Shown: positions 54,289 through 61,091 of the stretch, in pieces
How the letters are laid out: the number at the start of each line of letters is the position of its first letter
Numbering within the stretch: position 1 is the first letter of the stretch
Assembly (NCBI GenBank): GCA_018716285.1
Contig: DVKD01000043.1
Coordinates: 1 to 61,091 of the forward strand
Length of the DNA: 61,091 nucleotides
Source: Candidatus Merdivicinus faecavium
GTDB taxonomy: Bacteria > Bacillota > Clostridia > Oscillospirales > Ruminococcaceae
Direction: 5' to 3'
Notes under the pieces: model-generated
The model's input: the letters and a program-made list of their open reading frames with translations, nothing else
Told to the model about the DNA's origin: nothing
Database searches by the model: none
Made by a program: the position numbers and the translations under genes

Positions 54289-54693
54289 TTATCCTGACAA
54301 ATTTTCGCCCGTCTCCTTTGGCTGGATCAGCTTTGCATTGGACGGATAATTAAGCGTAATCAGTGCGGGCTTCCCAAGCCCCTGTTTCTTGCGGCAGATC
54401 AATCCGCTGGACTCCAACTGCTGAAATATCCGTGTCACGCTTTGGCGGCTGCGGTGCAGCTTCTTCTGTGCCTGTTCCACTGTGAAGTAGAGACGGATCG
54501 TGCCGTCTGCCTCGACAAAACCGTTGACCTTTGAAATGCTGGCTCTATCCAGCATAAGCGCGTACAGTACCTTTGCATCGTTGGTGAGCTCTGCAAAGCA
54601 ATCCTCAATGAGAAAACGAGGAAAAGGTATGTACGATGCCGATAGGCTCTCTACTGTAAATTTACAAAACTCTTGCTTCAACTCTTGCTTCAT
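54289..54693 (-). CDS. Replication initiator protein A (RepA_N type), short form
   Basis: 134 residues with the RepA N-terminal domain (PF06970): SYIPFPRFLIEDCFAELTNDAKVLYALMLDRASISKVNGFVEADG, and a winged helix (YFTVEQAQKKLHRSRQSVTRIFQQLESSGLICRKKQG). The start is the ATG at 54693 with AGGAGG upstream. Full RepA proteins are often about twice as long, but short ones of this size are common on integrative elements. Role: initiator of element replication or regulator. It lies downstream of mobC with a 230-base gap that holds no gene. Confidence 0.85.
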   Translation of the reverse strand: MKQELKQEFCKFTVESLSASYIPFPRFLIEDCFAELTNDAKVLYALMLDRASISKVNGFVEADGTIRLYFTVEQAQKKLHRSRQSVTRIFQQLESSGLICRKKQGLGKPALITLNYPSNAKLIQPKETGENLSG

Positions 54694-54920
54694 AGGACCT
54701 CCTATCCCATCCATCCTATCAGGTGTATTGATTGGATCGATGGATGACTTTCTTGAAAGTTAATTTATTTCTTATTGATTAGAGTATGAATTTCATGCTC
54801 GATAACCATTCGGAAATCCACTGTCCGGAAATCCGGTTACGGTACGGTCTTGAACGTCAGGCTATCCGTGATCTGAAAAACCGTGTACGGTAACTCCACA
54901 TACGGATAATCCCGATGTGG

Positions 54921-55250
54921 TCATAATTCAGCCCGTTGCGACTGTTTGAATAGTTCCCAAATTTCACGCTGCTTCGCTTTTAACTCGACGATATCATCCT
55001 CATAAAAATGCCCGGTCTGATTGATACGGCGGCAAATATGGTTGATGTTCGCAGCGGCTCGGCTGACAGCAGCAGCGAGTTTCTTTTGCTCGGTGTAATC
55101 CACTTTGATGATATATCCGTCGATCGCCATCTTTCGGAGATATGCGCCCATGTTGCGTGTACCAAGCTGCGCCATCTTGCTTTCTATGAGTTCCTTTTCC
55201 TGTTCGGTGACGCAGAATTCAATTCGTATTGGTCTTGTTCGGTCTGCCAT
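54921..55250 (-). CDS. mobC: Mobilization protein MobC (relaxosome accessory)
   Basis: 109 residues: ribbon-helix-helix start (PIRIEFCVTEQEKELIESKMAQLGTRNMGAYLRKMAIDGYII) and the MobC C-terminal helices (AAAVSRAAANINHICRRINQTGHFYEDDIVELKAKQREIWELF). MobC helps a relaxase to open oriT. GGGAGTG lies before the ATG. A relaxase gene is expected immediately downstream, but the next 200 bases (54715-54920) hold no gene, and repA follows. The element therefore has lost, or relies on another source for, its relaxase. Confidence 0.88.
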   Translation of the reverse strand: MADRTRPIRIEFCVTEQEKELIESKMAQLGTRNMGAYLRKMAIDGYIIKVDYTEQKKLAAAVSRAAANINHICRRINQTGHFYEDDIVELKAKQREIWELFKQSQRAEL

Positions 55251-55267
55251 AAAAACACTCCCTTCAA

Positions 55268-55440
55268 TTTACAACGGACATTTCAGATGGAAAACTTGGC
55301 ACCCTTTCACTTTACAACGGACAATTTTTGGCTGAAACGCAGGTATCAGCGAAAATAAACCTCTCACTTTACAACGTACATTTGAGCAGAGAATATCAAG
55401 GCTGAATGTAAAAATATCTCCCACTTTTCAACGGACATTT
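55268..55440 (+). repeat. Four iteron-like direct repeats
   Basis: TTTACAACGGACATTT or one- to two-base variants at 55268, 55311, 55368 and 55425. The last two intervals are exactly 57 bases. They lie upstream of mobC and near repA, a usual place for replication iterons or relaxosome sites. Confidence 0.75.
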
Positions 55441-55559
55441 TTTCGTCGTTTGTCCACCGATATGCGAAAAATTTCTATAAAAATGCGCCCTCGGCTTTTT
55501 CAAGAACGAGAGCGCAGTATATCTGCGGATATGAGATTTTAGAGAATAGCAAGCACAGC

Positions 55560-55660
55560 CGGTGTCCGTACACATCGGCAAAATGGGCGTTTTGGGCTTA
55601 CAGCCCCTACGCTCATTTTTCTTGTTGGGAGTACCCAAACCCCTATCTGTGCGATTTGAA
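55560..55660 (-). other. Candidate oriT region
   Basis: Between the iterons and the HTH gene, upstream of mobC, are GGGC-TTACA-GCCC (55599-55612) and GTTGGG-AGTA-CCCAAAC (55624-55640) inverted repeats, followed by AT-rich DNA. The layout is that of a transfer origin, but no nick site was identified. Confidence 0.35.
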
Positions 55661-55689
55661 AATGCTTTTTGAACTTTTCGGAAACCCTC

Positions 55690-55718
55690 TTGATTTTATT
55701 CGCTAATCGGATTATAAT
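55690..55718 (+). promoter_or_regulatory. Promoter of the HTH gene
   Basis: TTGATT, 17 bases, TATAAT, 69 bases before the start codon. Confidence 0.75.
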
Positions 55719-55786
55719 GTATAGTGATTTATTGTAACTAGGATCAGGCGAACAAGCCGAGAGGACAGACCGGGAGGGCTGCAACT

Positions 55787-55990
55787 ATGAAGTATCTTTC
55801 TGTCCCGCAGACCGCCGAGAGGTGGGGTATCTCATCACGGCGCATACAGATATTGTGCAACGAAGAACGCATACCGGGTGCGGTGAAAATCGGCAACAGA
55901 TGGGCAATCCCCGATGATGAGCCGAAGCCCGCAGACGCGAGGATCAAAAGCGGAAAGTACGTTAAGAAGCCCGCCGAAAATGAAAATTGA
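55787..55990 (+). CDS. Helix-turn-helix DNA-binding protein (excisionase/MerR-like)
   Basis: 67 residues. MKYLSVPQTAERWGISSRRIQILCNEERIPGAVKIGNRWAIPDDEPKPADARIKSGKY is the winged-helix form of small excisionase-like proteins seen in mobile elements and beside restriction or nuclease genes. The start follows GGGAGGGCTGCAACT. The stop overlaps an in-frame ATG of the next frame at 55980, so the two could be coupled. Regulator or directionality factor: not decidable here. Confidence 0.85.
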   Translation: MKYLSVPQTAERWGISSRRIQILCNEERIPGAVKIGNRWAIPDDEPKPADARIKSGKYVKKPAENEN

Positions 55991-56135
55991 GCCGCAGACA
56001 ATAGCGACTCTAACTCGAAATCGTGGGGCGGATTCCACCTTGCGGGTGCGAATTGACGCAGCAGGATCAGCGGGCAAATTTAGTCCTTCCGATATGGGAA
56101 AGGTCATTTACGATAATAGCTGCTGGAGGTTTATC

Positions 56136-56756
56136 ATGCCTACACTGAATAAAATATTTGATAAGTGCGGCGTTGCACTGTATCAAAATGAAAGCCTTGA
56201 TCTTGATCATTATTATCAAGAACCGTATCAGGACGAAGGCGATGAAATCAAAGTAATTGGGGAACCGTTTGAAACAGATAAGTCTAAGAAAATACGGAAA
56301 TATGACCTCTATGTGGAAGATCGCACCTTTTCAAATTTTTCGTTCTTCATGGATGGGTCTAGGCGAACTTATAAGATTGGCGATATTGTAATTGACGGCA
56401 AAAAAATATATCCGGTAGTCGTTGCTCAAATTAGGGCTGGCTGTACTGAAAGAGACGGTGAGAAAAAGCTCCGCTCGCATCAGACAATACAGCGAAAGAA
56501 TCTTTTGCTATTGAGCGATAAGGTCAACACGGTAGATTTCAAGGAAATCCAACAACGTATCACCCGAACAAAGGTCGCACAAGAGATGTTTCTGGAAGTA
56601 GTTGATTATCGTTTTGAGCCGGAAAAGCACAACATCCCTGTTAATGCGGCAATCGCAAAAGCTAACACTATGATGCACGACATGGAAATAGGAATCCTGT
56701 CGGATATGGTTAAATCCGGAGCGTTGGACACCGACCGTATGAATGTCTCCTATTAG
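56136..56756 (+). CDS. NurA-like nuclease, truncated
   Basis: 206 residues from ATG 56136, chosen because GGAGG lies 6 bases upstream; the frame is open back to 55980 (MKIEPQ), which is possible. FSFFMDGSRRTYKIGDIVIDGKKIYPVVVAQIRAGC has the DGSRR active-site start of NurA-type nucleases, which act with HerA-like ATPases in end resection or phage defence. The later part with the second metal-binding Asp motif is missing: the protein stops after MNVSY, and no herA gene follows. The family call rests on motif memory. Confidence 0.6.
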   Translation: MPTLNKIFDKCGVALYQNESLDLDHYYQEPYQDEGDEIKVIGEPFETDKSKKIRKYDLYVEDRTFSNFSFFMDGSRRTYKIGDIVIDGKKIYPVVVAQIRAGCTERDGEKKLRSHQTIQRKNLLLLSDKVNTVDFKEIQQRITRTKVAQEMFLEVVDYRFEPEKHNIPVNAAIAKANTMMHDMEIGILSDMVKSGALDTDRMNVSY

Positions 56757-56824
56757 GAACACTGTAATATCAAGGCTTTTCGGAGCCTACACCCACAAAA
56801 AAATTTAATCAGAGCTATCACATT

Positions 56825-56870
56825 ACGCAAAAAGCCGTCCGGCATGAAAAAACGGGCGGCTTTTTTGCGT
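56825..56870 (+). terminator. Terminator between the NurA-like gene and parB
   Basis: GCAAAAAGCCGTCCG, loop, CGGGCGGCTTTTTTGC. It separates the AT-richer part from the GC-rich conjugative module. The rest of 56757-56940 holds no gene. Confidence 0.85.
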
Positions 56871-56959
56871 GGATAGCCGGGAGGGAGGCGAAAAAATAGT
56901 AACAAACTTTTAGCGCAAGATTTGTGCAACATTCACGAAATTAAAAAAGGAGGTAACGA

Positions 56960-58468
56960 ATGGCAGACGAAAAACTGAACACAGGCCAGGAAGAAAATCC
57001 CCAGCCCAGCTTGTTCGATGCTGGCCCCGAGGGTGCTCCTGCCCAGGACGCTCCCGCGCCGGAGCCCCCGGCCCCGGAGAACACTCCCGAGCAGGCCGCC
57101 GGGGACGCGCCCGCCCAGGATGCCCCCGCCGGGGCCCCCGGCGAGGTGAATGTCTCCGCTGACCAGATCGAAAAGCTGATGGCGGAGCGCCGGGCGGCGG
57201 AACGTGCGGAGGTGGAAAAGAACGAGCCGCCCGAACCGGAACAGCCGCCCACCCCGGCCCCGGAGGAAAAGGCTGCTGAGAAAAAGGGGCCCGCCAAAGA
57301 GGGCAAGACCGCCGGGGAAAAAGCGCCCGAGCCGGAAAAGCCCAAAGTCAAGCGGGGCCGCAAGCCCAAGGAAGAAAAGGCGGGGCCCGGCGAACCGGGA
57401 GGGACGGGGGCCCGCCGTGGCCGCCCGGCCAAGGCTGACAAGGCGGCCACGGACAAGCCCCCGTCCCCACCTCGAGACAAAATGTCCCAAGGCAAGGGCG
57501 GAAAGGCCGCAACGGTAAAGGGCACGGAAGAGGCCCCCGCCGCTCCCCCGCCTGCGCCGGAAGTGCCGCCCCAGCCCCGTGACGCGACCCGCGCCGAAAA
57601 GGAAGAGATTGTATATCTCAACCTTTCGGAGCTGTTCCCGTTCAAAGACCATCCCTTTGGGGTGCGGGACGATGCGGAAATGAAAGGGCTCGTGGAGTCC
57701 GTCAAGGACAACGGCGTGCACCAGCCCGCGCTGGTACGTCCCCGCGAGGGCGGCGGCTATGAAATCATCGCGGGCCACCGCCGCCAGCGGGCCAGTGAGC
57801 TGGCCGGGTTCGCAAATATGCCCTGTATCATCCGCAACATGACGGATGACGAGGCCATCCTCGCTATGACGGACGACAACCTGCGCCACCGGGAAAAGAT
57901 TTTGCCGATGGAAAAGGCGCAGTCGCTGAAGATGCAGGTGGAGGCCATCAGCCACCAGGGGTCAAAGCTGGAGGGCGTGGCCGCCGGGGACGTGGGGAAA
58001 CGCTCCACGGAAATCGTGGGGGAGCGCAACGGCATGAACTACAAGCAGGTGCAGCGGTATATCCGGCTGACCGAACTCGTGCCGGAGCTCCAGTCTATGG
58101 TGAACGAGAAAAAGCTGTCTTTCACCCCCGCCGTGGAAATCTCGTTCATCAAGCCCAAGAACCAGAGGTTCATCGCCGTTTCCATTGAGGGCGAGCAGGC
58201 GTCCCCCTCGCTCTCACAGGCCCAGGAGCTCCGCAAGCTGGACAAGGACGGGAAACTGAACGGCGATGTGATTGACGGCATTTTGAGCCGTGAGAAAAAG
58301 GAGGTAGACAAGGTGATTATTTCCGCCGCTGAACTGGGGAAGTATTTCGGCAAGGACGCCACGCCCCGGGAGATGAAAGACCAGATTATGTCCCTGCTGG
58401 ACGCATGGAAAGAGAAACAGCCCCCGGAGCGCACCGCCCCGGAGAAAAAGACCGACCGGGAAAAGTAA
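56960..58468 (+). CDS. parB: ParB/RepB/Spo0J family partition protein
   Basis: 502 residues. The first 190 or so are Pro/Ala/Lys/Glu-rich and low in complexity. The ParB nuclease/CTPase-type N domain follows (IVYLNLSELFPFKDHPFGVRDDAEMKGLVESVKDNGVHQPALVRPR, then IIAGHRRQRASELAG) and a helix-turn-helix part (NYKQVQRYIRLTELVPELQSMVNEKKLSF). AAGGAGG precedes the ATG. No parA is in the window next to it. A palindrome GACAAAATGTC lies inside the gene (57476) and recurs downstream at 58476 and 59845. Role: stability or segregation of the element. Confidence 0.92.
   Translation: MADEKLNTGQEENPQPSLFDAGPEGAPAQDAPAPEPPAPENTPEQAAGDAPAQDAPAGAPGEVNVSADQIEKLMAERRAAERAEVEKNEPPEPEQPPTPAPEEKAAEKKGPAKEGKTAGEKAPEPEKPKVKRGRKPKEEKAGPGEPGGTGARRGRPAKADKAATDKPPSPPRDKMSQGKGGKAATVKGTEEAPAAPPPAPEVPPQPRDATRAEKEEIVYLNLSELFPFKDHPFGVRDDAEMKGLVESVKDNGVHQPALVRPREGGGYEIIAGHRRQRASELAGFANMPCIIRNMTDDEAILAMTDDNLRHREKILPMEKAQSLKMQVEAISHQGSKLEGVAAGDVGKRSTEIVGERNGMNYKQVQRYIRLTELVPELQSMVNEKKLSFTPAVEISFIKPKNQRFIAVSIEGEQASPSLSQAQELRKLDKDGKLNGDVIDGILSREKKEVDKVIISAAELGKYFGKDATPREMKDQIMSLLDAWKEKQPPERTAPEKKTDREK
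57476..57486 (+). repeat. Palindromic 11-mer, copy 1 (within parB)
   Basis: GACAAAATGTC followed by CCAAGGC. The reverse complement core recurs at 58476 and 59845. A possible parS-like site. Confidence 0.45.
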
Positions 58469-58475
58469 GCCTTGA

Positions 58476-58486
58476 GACATTTTGTC
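58476..58486 (+). repeat. Palindromic 11-mer, copy 2
   Basis: GAGACATTTTGTCCCAAGGC right after the parB stop codon. Confidence 0.5.
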
Positions 58487-58550
58487 CCAAGGCTTTTCTC
58501 TTTCCCGCGCCCTTCCCCCGCGCCTTGCATGGCGTTCTTTTAGAGAGGGG

Positions 58551-58707
58551 CTCTGGTGGTATATCCCCCGTCGCCGCCTACTACTGAGTACAGCCGGGAG
58601 TGGGCAGTCAAGGGGCGGAACGCCCGCCGCCTGCGGCGGCTTGCCCTTGACGGCCCGCCCCGGCTGTGCCACCCCTCCCGGCGCGGCGGGGGATATATCC
58701 TCCAGAG
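58551..58707 (+). other. 157-base rod-like inverted repeat between parB and the DUF gene
   Basis: The outer arms CTCTGGTGGTATATCCCCCG and CGGGGGATATATCCTCCAGAG pair over more than 20 bases. Inside, CAGCCGGG/CCCCGGCTG, GTCAAGGG/CCCTTGAC and a GC-rich apical hairpin continue the stem. A second hairpin (CCCCCTTTCCCA/TGGGAAAGGGCGGGGG) follows at 58711-58742. No gene lies in 58469-58787. It may be a structured RNA, a transfer origin or a regulatory site. Confidence 0.7.
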
Positions 58708-58787
58708 CCGCCCCCTTTCCCATGATTGGGAAAGGGCGGGGGGATAGGGTTGAACGACAACTATCAAAATATCGGAGGTAAACGACT

Positions 58788-59129
58788 ATGAAACGACCCC
58801 TTGCTTACATCACCGCCGCTTGGTATGGCGGCGACACGGAAAATGCGGAGCTGGCCGCGCAGTACTGCCGGGCGGTTTATGATGCGGGCTTTGCCCCTAT
58901 CTGCCCGGCGCTGTTCCTGCCCCTTTTCCTCAATGACGCGGTTCCCGAGGAGCACAAGAGCAGCATCGACATTGGCCGCGACCTGCTCCGCCGCTCCCGG
59001 GTGCTGGTGGTGTGCGGGCATACCGTCACCGAGTCCATGAAGAACGACATCGCCGTGGCCCAGCGGCTGGGCATCACCGCCACCACCCTTGAGGGCATCC
59101 TGACCGTCAAGGGCCAGGGCCGCCGCTGA
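58788..59129 (+). CDS. DUF protein with nucleoside 2-deoxyribosyltransferase-like fold
   Basis: 113 residues. AYITAAWYGGDTENAELAAQYCRAVYDAGFAPICPALFLPLFLND, then GRDLLRRSRVLVVCGHTVTESMKNDIAVAQRLGI fits the DUF4406/DUF7768-type Rossmann-like proteins that are standard cargo of Tn1549-like elements. No activity known. ATCGGAGG lies before the ATG. It is followed one base later by ardA. Confidence 0.78.
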   Translation: MKRPLAYITAAWYGGDTENAELAAQYCRAVYDAGFAPICPALFLPLFLNDAVPEEHKSSIDIGRDLLRRSRVLVVCGHTVTESMKNDIAVAQRLGITATTLEGILTVKGQGRR

Positions 59130-59130
59130 C

Positions 59131-59838
59131 GTGGCCGCGCTGTTCGAGGCGCACGTTGCCAACCTCGGGAAATACAACGAGGGAGTGCTGGCCGGGGAGC
59201 CGCTTTCGTTCCCCGCCAGCCCCCAGGCGGTGCAGGCGCTCCTAAAGGAGATCGGCGTGGACGGCATACGCTATGATGAGATTTTTATTGCCAGCTATGA
59301 CTTTGGCGGCATCCTGCCGGAGCTCTCGGGCTCCCTCGGGGAATATGAAAGTCTGGACGAGCTGAACCATTTGGCCTGCCTGCTCTCGGAAATGGCCCCG
59401 GACGATTTTGAGAAATTCGGCGCGGCCCTCAGCATGGGGACGCATACCTCCGGCTTGGCGGACGTTATCAACCTTGCGGAAAATCTGGACAGCTTTGAAT
59501 TTTACCCGGAGATTGAGGGCGAGGACGATTTGGGCCGCTACTATACGGAGGACTTGGCGATACCCGCCGAGCTGAAAGACTATTTTGACTATGAGGCATA
59601 CGGGCGGGACGTATCCACCAACGAAAACGGCCACTTTGCCCCCGGCGGCTATATCGTCCAGACTGGCGACCTCAAAGAGATTTACCACGGGATAGAGGAT
59701 ATTCCCAAAGAGCACCGTGTTTTTTCCTATCCCCAGCTCAATATCCGGGAGCAGATGGCGGCCTATAAGGAAGTGATTGACCGCTTTCCCTCTGCGGCTG
59801 ACCGGGGCCGCCCGGAGCCGGGCCGGGAGGGGCGGTGA
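59131..59838 (+). CDS. ardA: Antirestriction protein ArdA
   Basis: 235 residues from GTG at 59131, one base after the previous stop. ArdA mimics DNA and blocks type I restriction enzymes when the element enters a new cell. The protein is very acidic (EYESLDELNHLACLLSEMAPDDFEKF, NLAENLDSFEFYPEIEGEDDLGRYYTEDLAIP), with IRYDEIFIASYDF at the start of the fold, as in known ArdA. The tail (RGRPEPGREGR) is basic and low in complexity. Confidence 0.92.
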   Translation: MAALFEAHVANLGKYNEGVLAGEPLSFPASPQAVQALLKEIGVDGIRYDEIFIASYDFGGILPELSGSLGEYESLDELNHLACLLSEMAPDDFEKFGAALSMGTHTSGLADVINLAENLDSFEFYPEIEGEDDLGRYYTEDLAIPAELKDYFDYEAYGRDVSTNENGHFAPGGYIVQTGDLKEIYHGIEDIPKEHRVFSYPQLNIREQMAAYKEVIDRFPSAADRGRPEPGREGR

Positions 59839-59844
59839 CTTCGA

Positions 59845-59855
59845 GACATTTTGTC
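59845..59855 (+). repeat. Palindromic 11-mer, copy 3
   Basis: CGAGACATTTTGTCCCAAAGGC right after the ardA stop codon, mirroring copy 2 after parB. Confidence 0.5.
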
Positions 59856-59900
59856 CCAAAGGCCGGAGGGCTTATCCACCATGAAAGGAGGCGGTTTTGA

Positions 59901-60380
59901 TTGATTGACGAGGATGTTTCCCGGCGCACCATCGCGCTGTCCATACGGACGGGAAAGCTGACGGCCCGGGGGCTGGCCTATGCGCTCCGGGCGGCTGGCC
60001 GGAAGATACAAAAGGAATACCGGGCCCACCAGACGCCCCACGGCAGGCAATCCGTGAAAAAGCTGATGGCCCACGGCGCGGCGACCAACAGCATCGAGCT
60101 CACCGGGGCCCCAAAGGAATTTGACCGGGTGGCCCGGAAGTGGAATGTGGATTATGCCTTTTACAAGACCGGGCCGGACAAGTACCTGCTGTTCTTCAAG
60201 AGCGGGCAGGCGGACGCTATCACCGCTTGTTTCGGGGAGTATTCCCGCCGGGTGCTGGATAAAGCAAAGACAGACCGCGTACCCATCCGGGAACAGCTCA
60301 GACGGGCCGCCGCCGAGATACTGCATAACCCCGCCCACAAGAAAGAACGTATAAAGGAGGCCGCCCATGAGGACAGATAA
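59901..60380 (+). CDS. PcfB-like conjugation protein (DUF3801)
   Basis: 159 residues from TTG at 59901 with AAAGGAGG 9 bases upstream. IDEDVSRRTIALSIRTGKLTARGLAYALRAAGRKIQKEY and IELTGAPKEFDRVARKWNVDYAFYKTG match the PcfB family, which in Enterococcus pCF10 links the relaxosome to the coupling protein PcfC. The last 14 bases overlap the traG start, a usual coupling of these two genes. Confidence 0.88.
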   Translation: MIDEDVSRRTIALSIRTGKLTARGLAYALRAAGRKIQKEYRAHQTPHGRQSVKKLMAHGAATNSIELTGAPKEFDRVARKWNVDYAFYKTGPDKYLLFFKSGQADAITACFGEYSRRVLDKAKTDRVPIREQLRRAAAEILHNPAHKKERIKEAAHEDR

Positions 60381-60906
60381 AATCAAGAAATTCCTGCTCC
60401 CCAACCTCCCCTATCTGTTCATCGGCTGGGCCTGCCTAAAGGTGGGGACGGCCTACCGTCTGGCGGCGGGGGCGGATATGGCCCACAAGCTGGTGGGGAT
60501 GGTGGCAGCCCTCGGCCCGGCCTTTGCCGACTTCGCGCCGGGGCTCAATCCCTTTGACTGGCTGGCGGGCATCGTGGGGGCCGTTGCAATCCGGCTGGTT
60601 ATCTACCAGAAAAGCAAAAAAGCCCAAAAGTACCGCCGGGACGAGGAGTACGGTTCCGCCCGCTGGGGGACGGAAAAGGACATCAAGCCTTTCACCGACC
60701 CCAAGTTTGAGAACAACATCATCCTCACCGGGACGGAATTTCTCACCACCAACACCCGGCCCGCTGTCCCCGCCAACGCCCGGAATTTGAATTGCTGTGT
60801 GGTCGGTTCCTCCGGCTCCGGCAAGACCCGGTTCTGGCTCACGCCCCAGCTTTTGCAGGCCCATAGCTCCTATGTGGTGGTAGACCCCAATGGTAATTTA
60901 CAATAA
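60367..60906 (+). pseudogene. VirD4/TraG coupling protein gene, cut by insertion
   Basis: 179 residues remain: two N-terminal membrane segments (LFIGWACLKVGTAY and LAGIVGAVAIRLVIY), the conserved YGSARWGTEKDI and the Walker A VVGSSGSGKTRF. Reading is normal to SSYVVVDPN, where intact homologues continue VVVDPKG and about 400 more residues. Here GNLQ and a stop follow. The sequence changes at about 60888-60892, where the element encoding the serine recombinase begins. The coupling ATPase is therefore broken unless the insert is excised. Confidence 0.9.
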
Positions 60907-61091
60907 GGATAAAGGGAGCGCGCACCCTCAAGAAAGGAGGTTACACCCCATGAAGAAACAACCGGACAAGGGAAAAATCACAGCCCTGTACGAGCGTCTT
61001 TCCCATGACGATGAACGAGCCGGGGAAAGCGTGTCGATAGAAAACCAAAAGCGCATTTTGGAGGACTACGCCCAAAAGAACGGCTTTACGA
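60888..61091 (+). mobile_element. Left end of a nested element with large serine recombinase
   Basis: traG homology ends within GACCCCAA; the next bases TGGTAATTTACAATAAGG belong to the insert. The other end lies outside the window. Confidence 0.75.
60950..61091 (+). CDS. Large serine recombinase, N-terminal part
   Basis: 47 codons to the window edge from ATG 60950, with AAAGGAGG 8 bases upstream. ALYERLSHDDERAGESVSIENQKRILEDYAQKNGF is the resolvase catalytic domain start of large serine recombinases (TndX/TnpX type). The expected serine nucleophile is the Ser in YERLSHDD. These enzymes insert and excise integrative elements. Here it is the first gene of the insert in traG, reading away from the left end. 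Confidence 0.93.
   Translation, partial: MKKQPDKGKITALYERLSHDDERAGESVSIENQKRILEDYAQKNGFT

Larger units (their letters stand above)
53915..56940. mobile_element. Remains of a mobilizable element (RepA-MobC module)
   Basis: An AT-richer stretch, unlike the GC-rich chromosome, with a RepA-like initiator, MobC, iteron-like repeats, a helix-turn-helix protein and a truncated NurA-like gene. The relaxase that normally follows mobC is absent, so the element looks decayed or rearranged. Ends are approximate; none was identified by terminal repeats. Confidence 0.65.
56941..61091. mobile_element. Conjugative module, Tn1549-like, with nested serine-recombinase element
   Basis: parB, a DUF gene, ardA, pcfB and traG/virD4 in an order typical of Tn1549-type integrative conjugative elements of Clostridia. 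From about 60890 a second element interrupts traG. The right part lies beyond the window. Confidence 0.85.

Noticed and set aside
55268-55440. CRISPR-like array
   Set aside because: Only four 16-base repeats with unequal first interval, next to mobC and repA; iterons are the better reading.

Overview
The window reads as chromosomal DNA of a GC-rich, endospore-forming, Gram-positive anaerobe of the Clostridia, most likely Oscillospiraceae/Ruminococcaceae. The evidence is the sporulation set (yqfC, yqfD, ylbJ, a ylmC/ymxH-type PRC-barrel gene), the Firmicutes-type miaB-ylbF/ymcA-mutS and lon-ysxC orders, a HrcA/CIRCE-controlled groESL operon, sigma-A promoters with TTGACA-17-TATAAT spacing, and frequent TTG/GTG starts. 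The species is not identifiable from sequence alone.

Layout. 1-10.7 kb is housekeeping on the minus strand: miaB-ylbF-mutS plus two small genes, a frameshifted low-molecular-weight tyrosine phosphatase, two tRNA-Lys genes, and lon-ysxC-lysA. 10.9-18.5 kb holds ilvE, groES-groEL, pepF, a MATE exporter and an Ala-Val-Val-Val tRNA array. 18.5-22.8 kb holds sporulation genes and an RluD-type pseudouridine synthase that appears to start at ATC. 23-38.2 kb is accessory metabolism: glycoside hydrolases GH116, GH4 and GH127, three acetyltransferases, three uroporphyrinogen-decarboxylase (UROD) superfamily proteins and three AraC regulators. 38.3-47.6 kb is a purine operon (purE-F-M-N-purO-purH'-purD). 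It has a ZTP riboswitch in front of purO-purH', a PurF without its N-terminal nucleophile cysteine, and a 1.6-kb insertion between purH' and purD. 47.7-53.5 kb has a class II aldolase, an HD protein, another AraC regulator with two more UROD-family genes, and a CBS-GNAT fusion.

From the tRNA-Ala(GGC) at 53.8 kb to the right edge the DNA is mobile. First come the AT-richer remains of a mobilizable element (RepA-like initiator, MobC, iteron-like repeats, helix-turn-helix protein, truncated NurA-like nuclease). Then comes a GC-rich Tn1549-like conjugative module (ParB, DUF, ArdA, PcfB, VirD4/TraG). Its TraG gene is cut just after the Walker A region by a second element that starts with a large serine recombinase.

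The strongest candidates for something undescribed are: (a) the tandem regulator cassettes inside the pur operon at 39.7-40.7 kb, where two XRE repressors with different DNA-binding halves but near-identical C-terminal ends each sit beside their own perfect 13-bp palindromic operator, followed by one intact small gene; (b) the 118-bp structured tandem repeat next to them; (c) five divergent UROD-family proteins with altered metal-ligand motifs beside AraC regulators and glycosidases; and (d) the long rod-like hairpin at 58.55-58.71 kb in the conjugative module.
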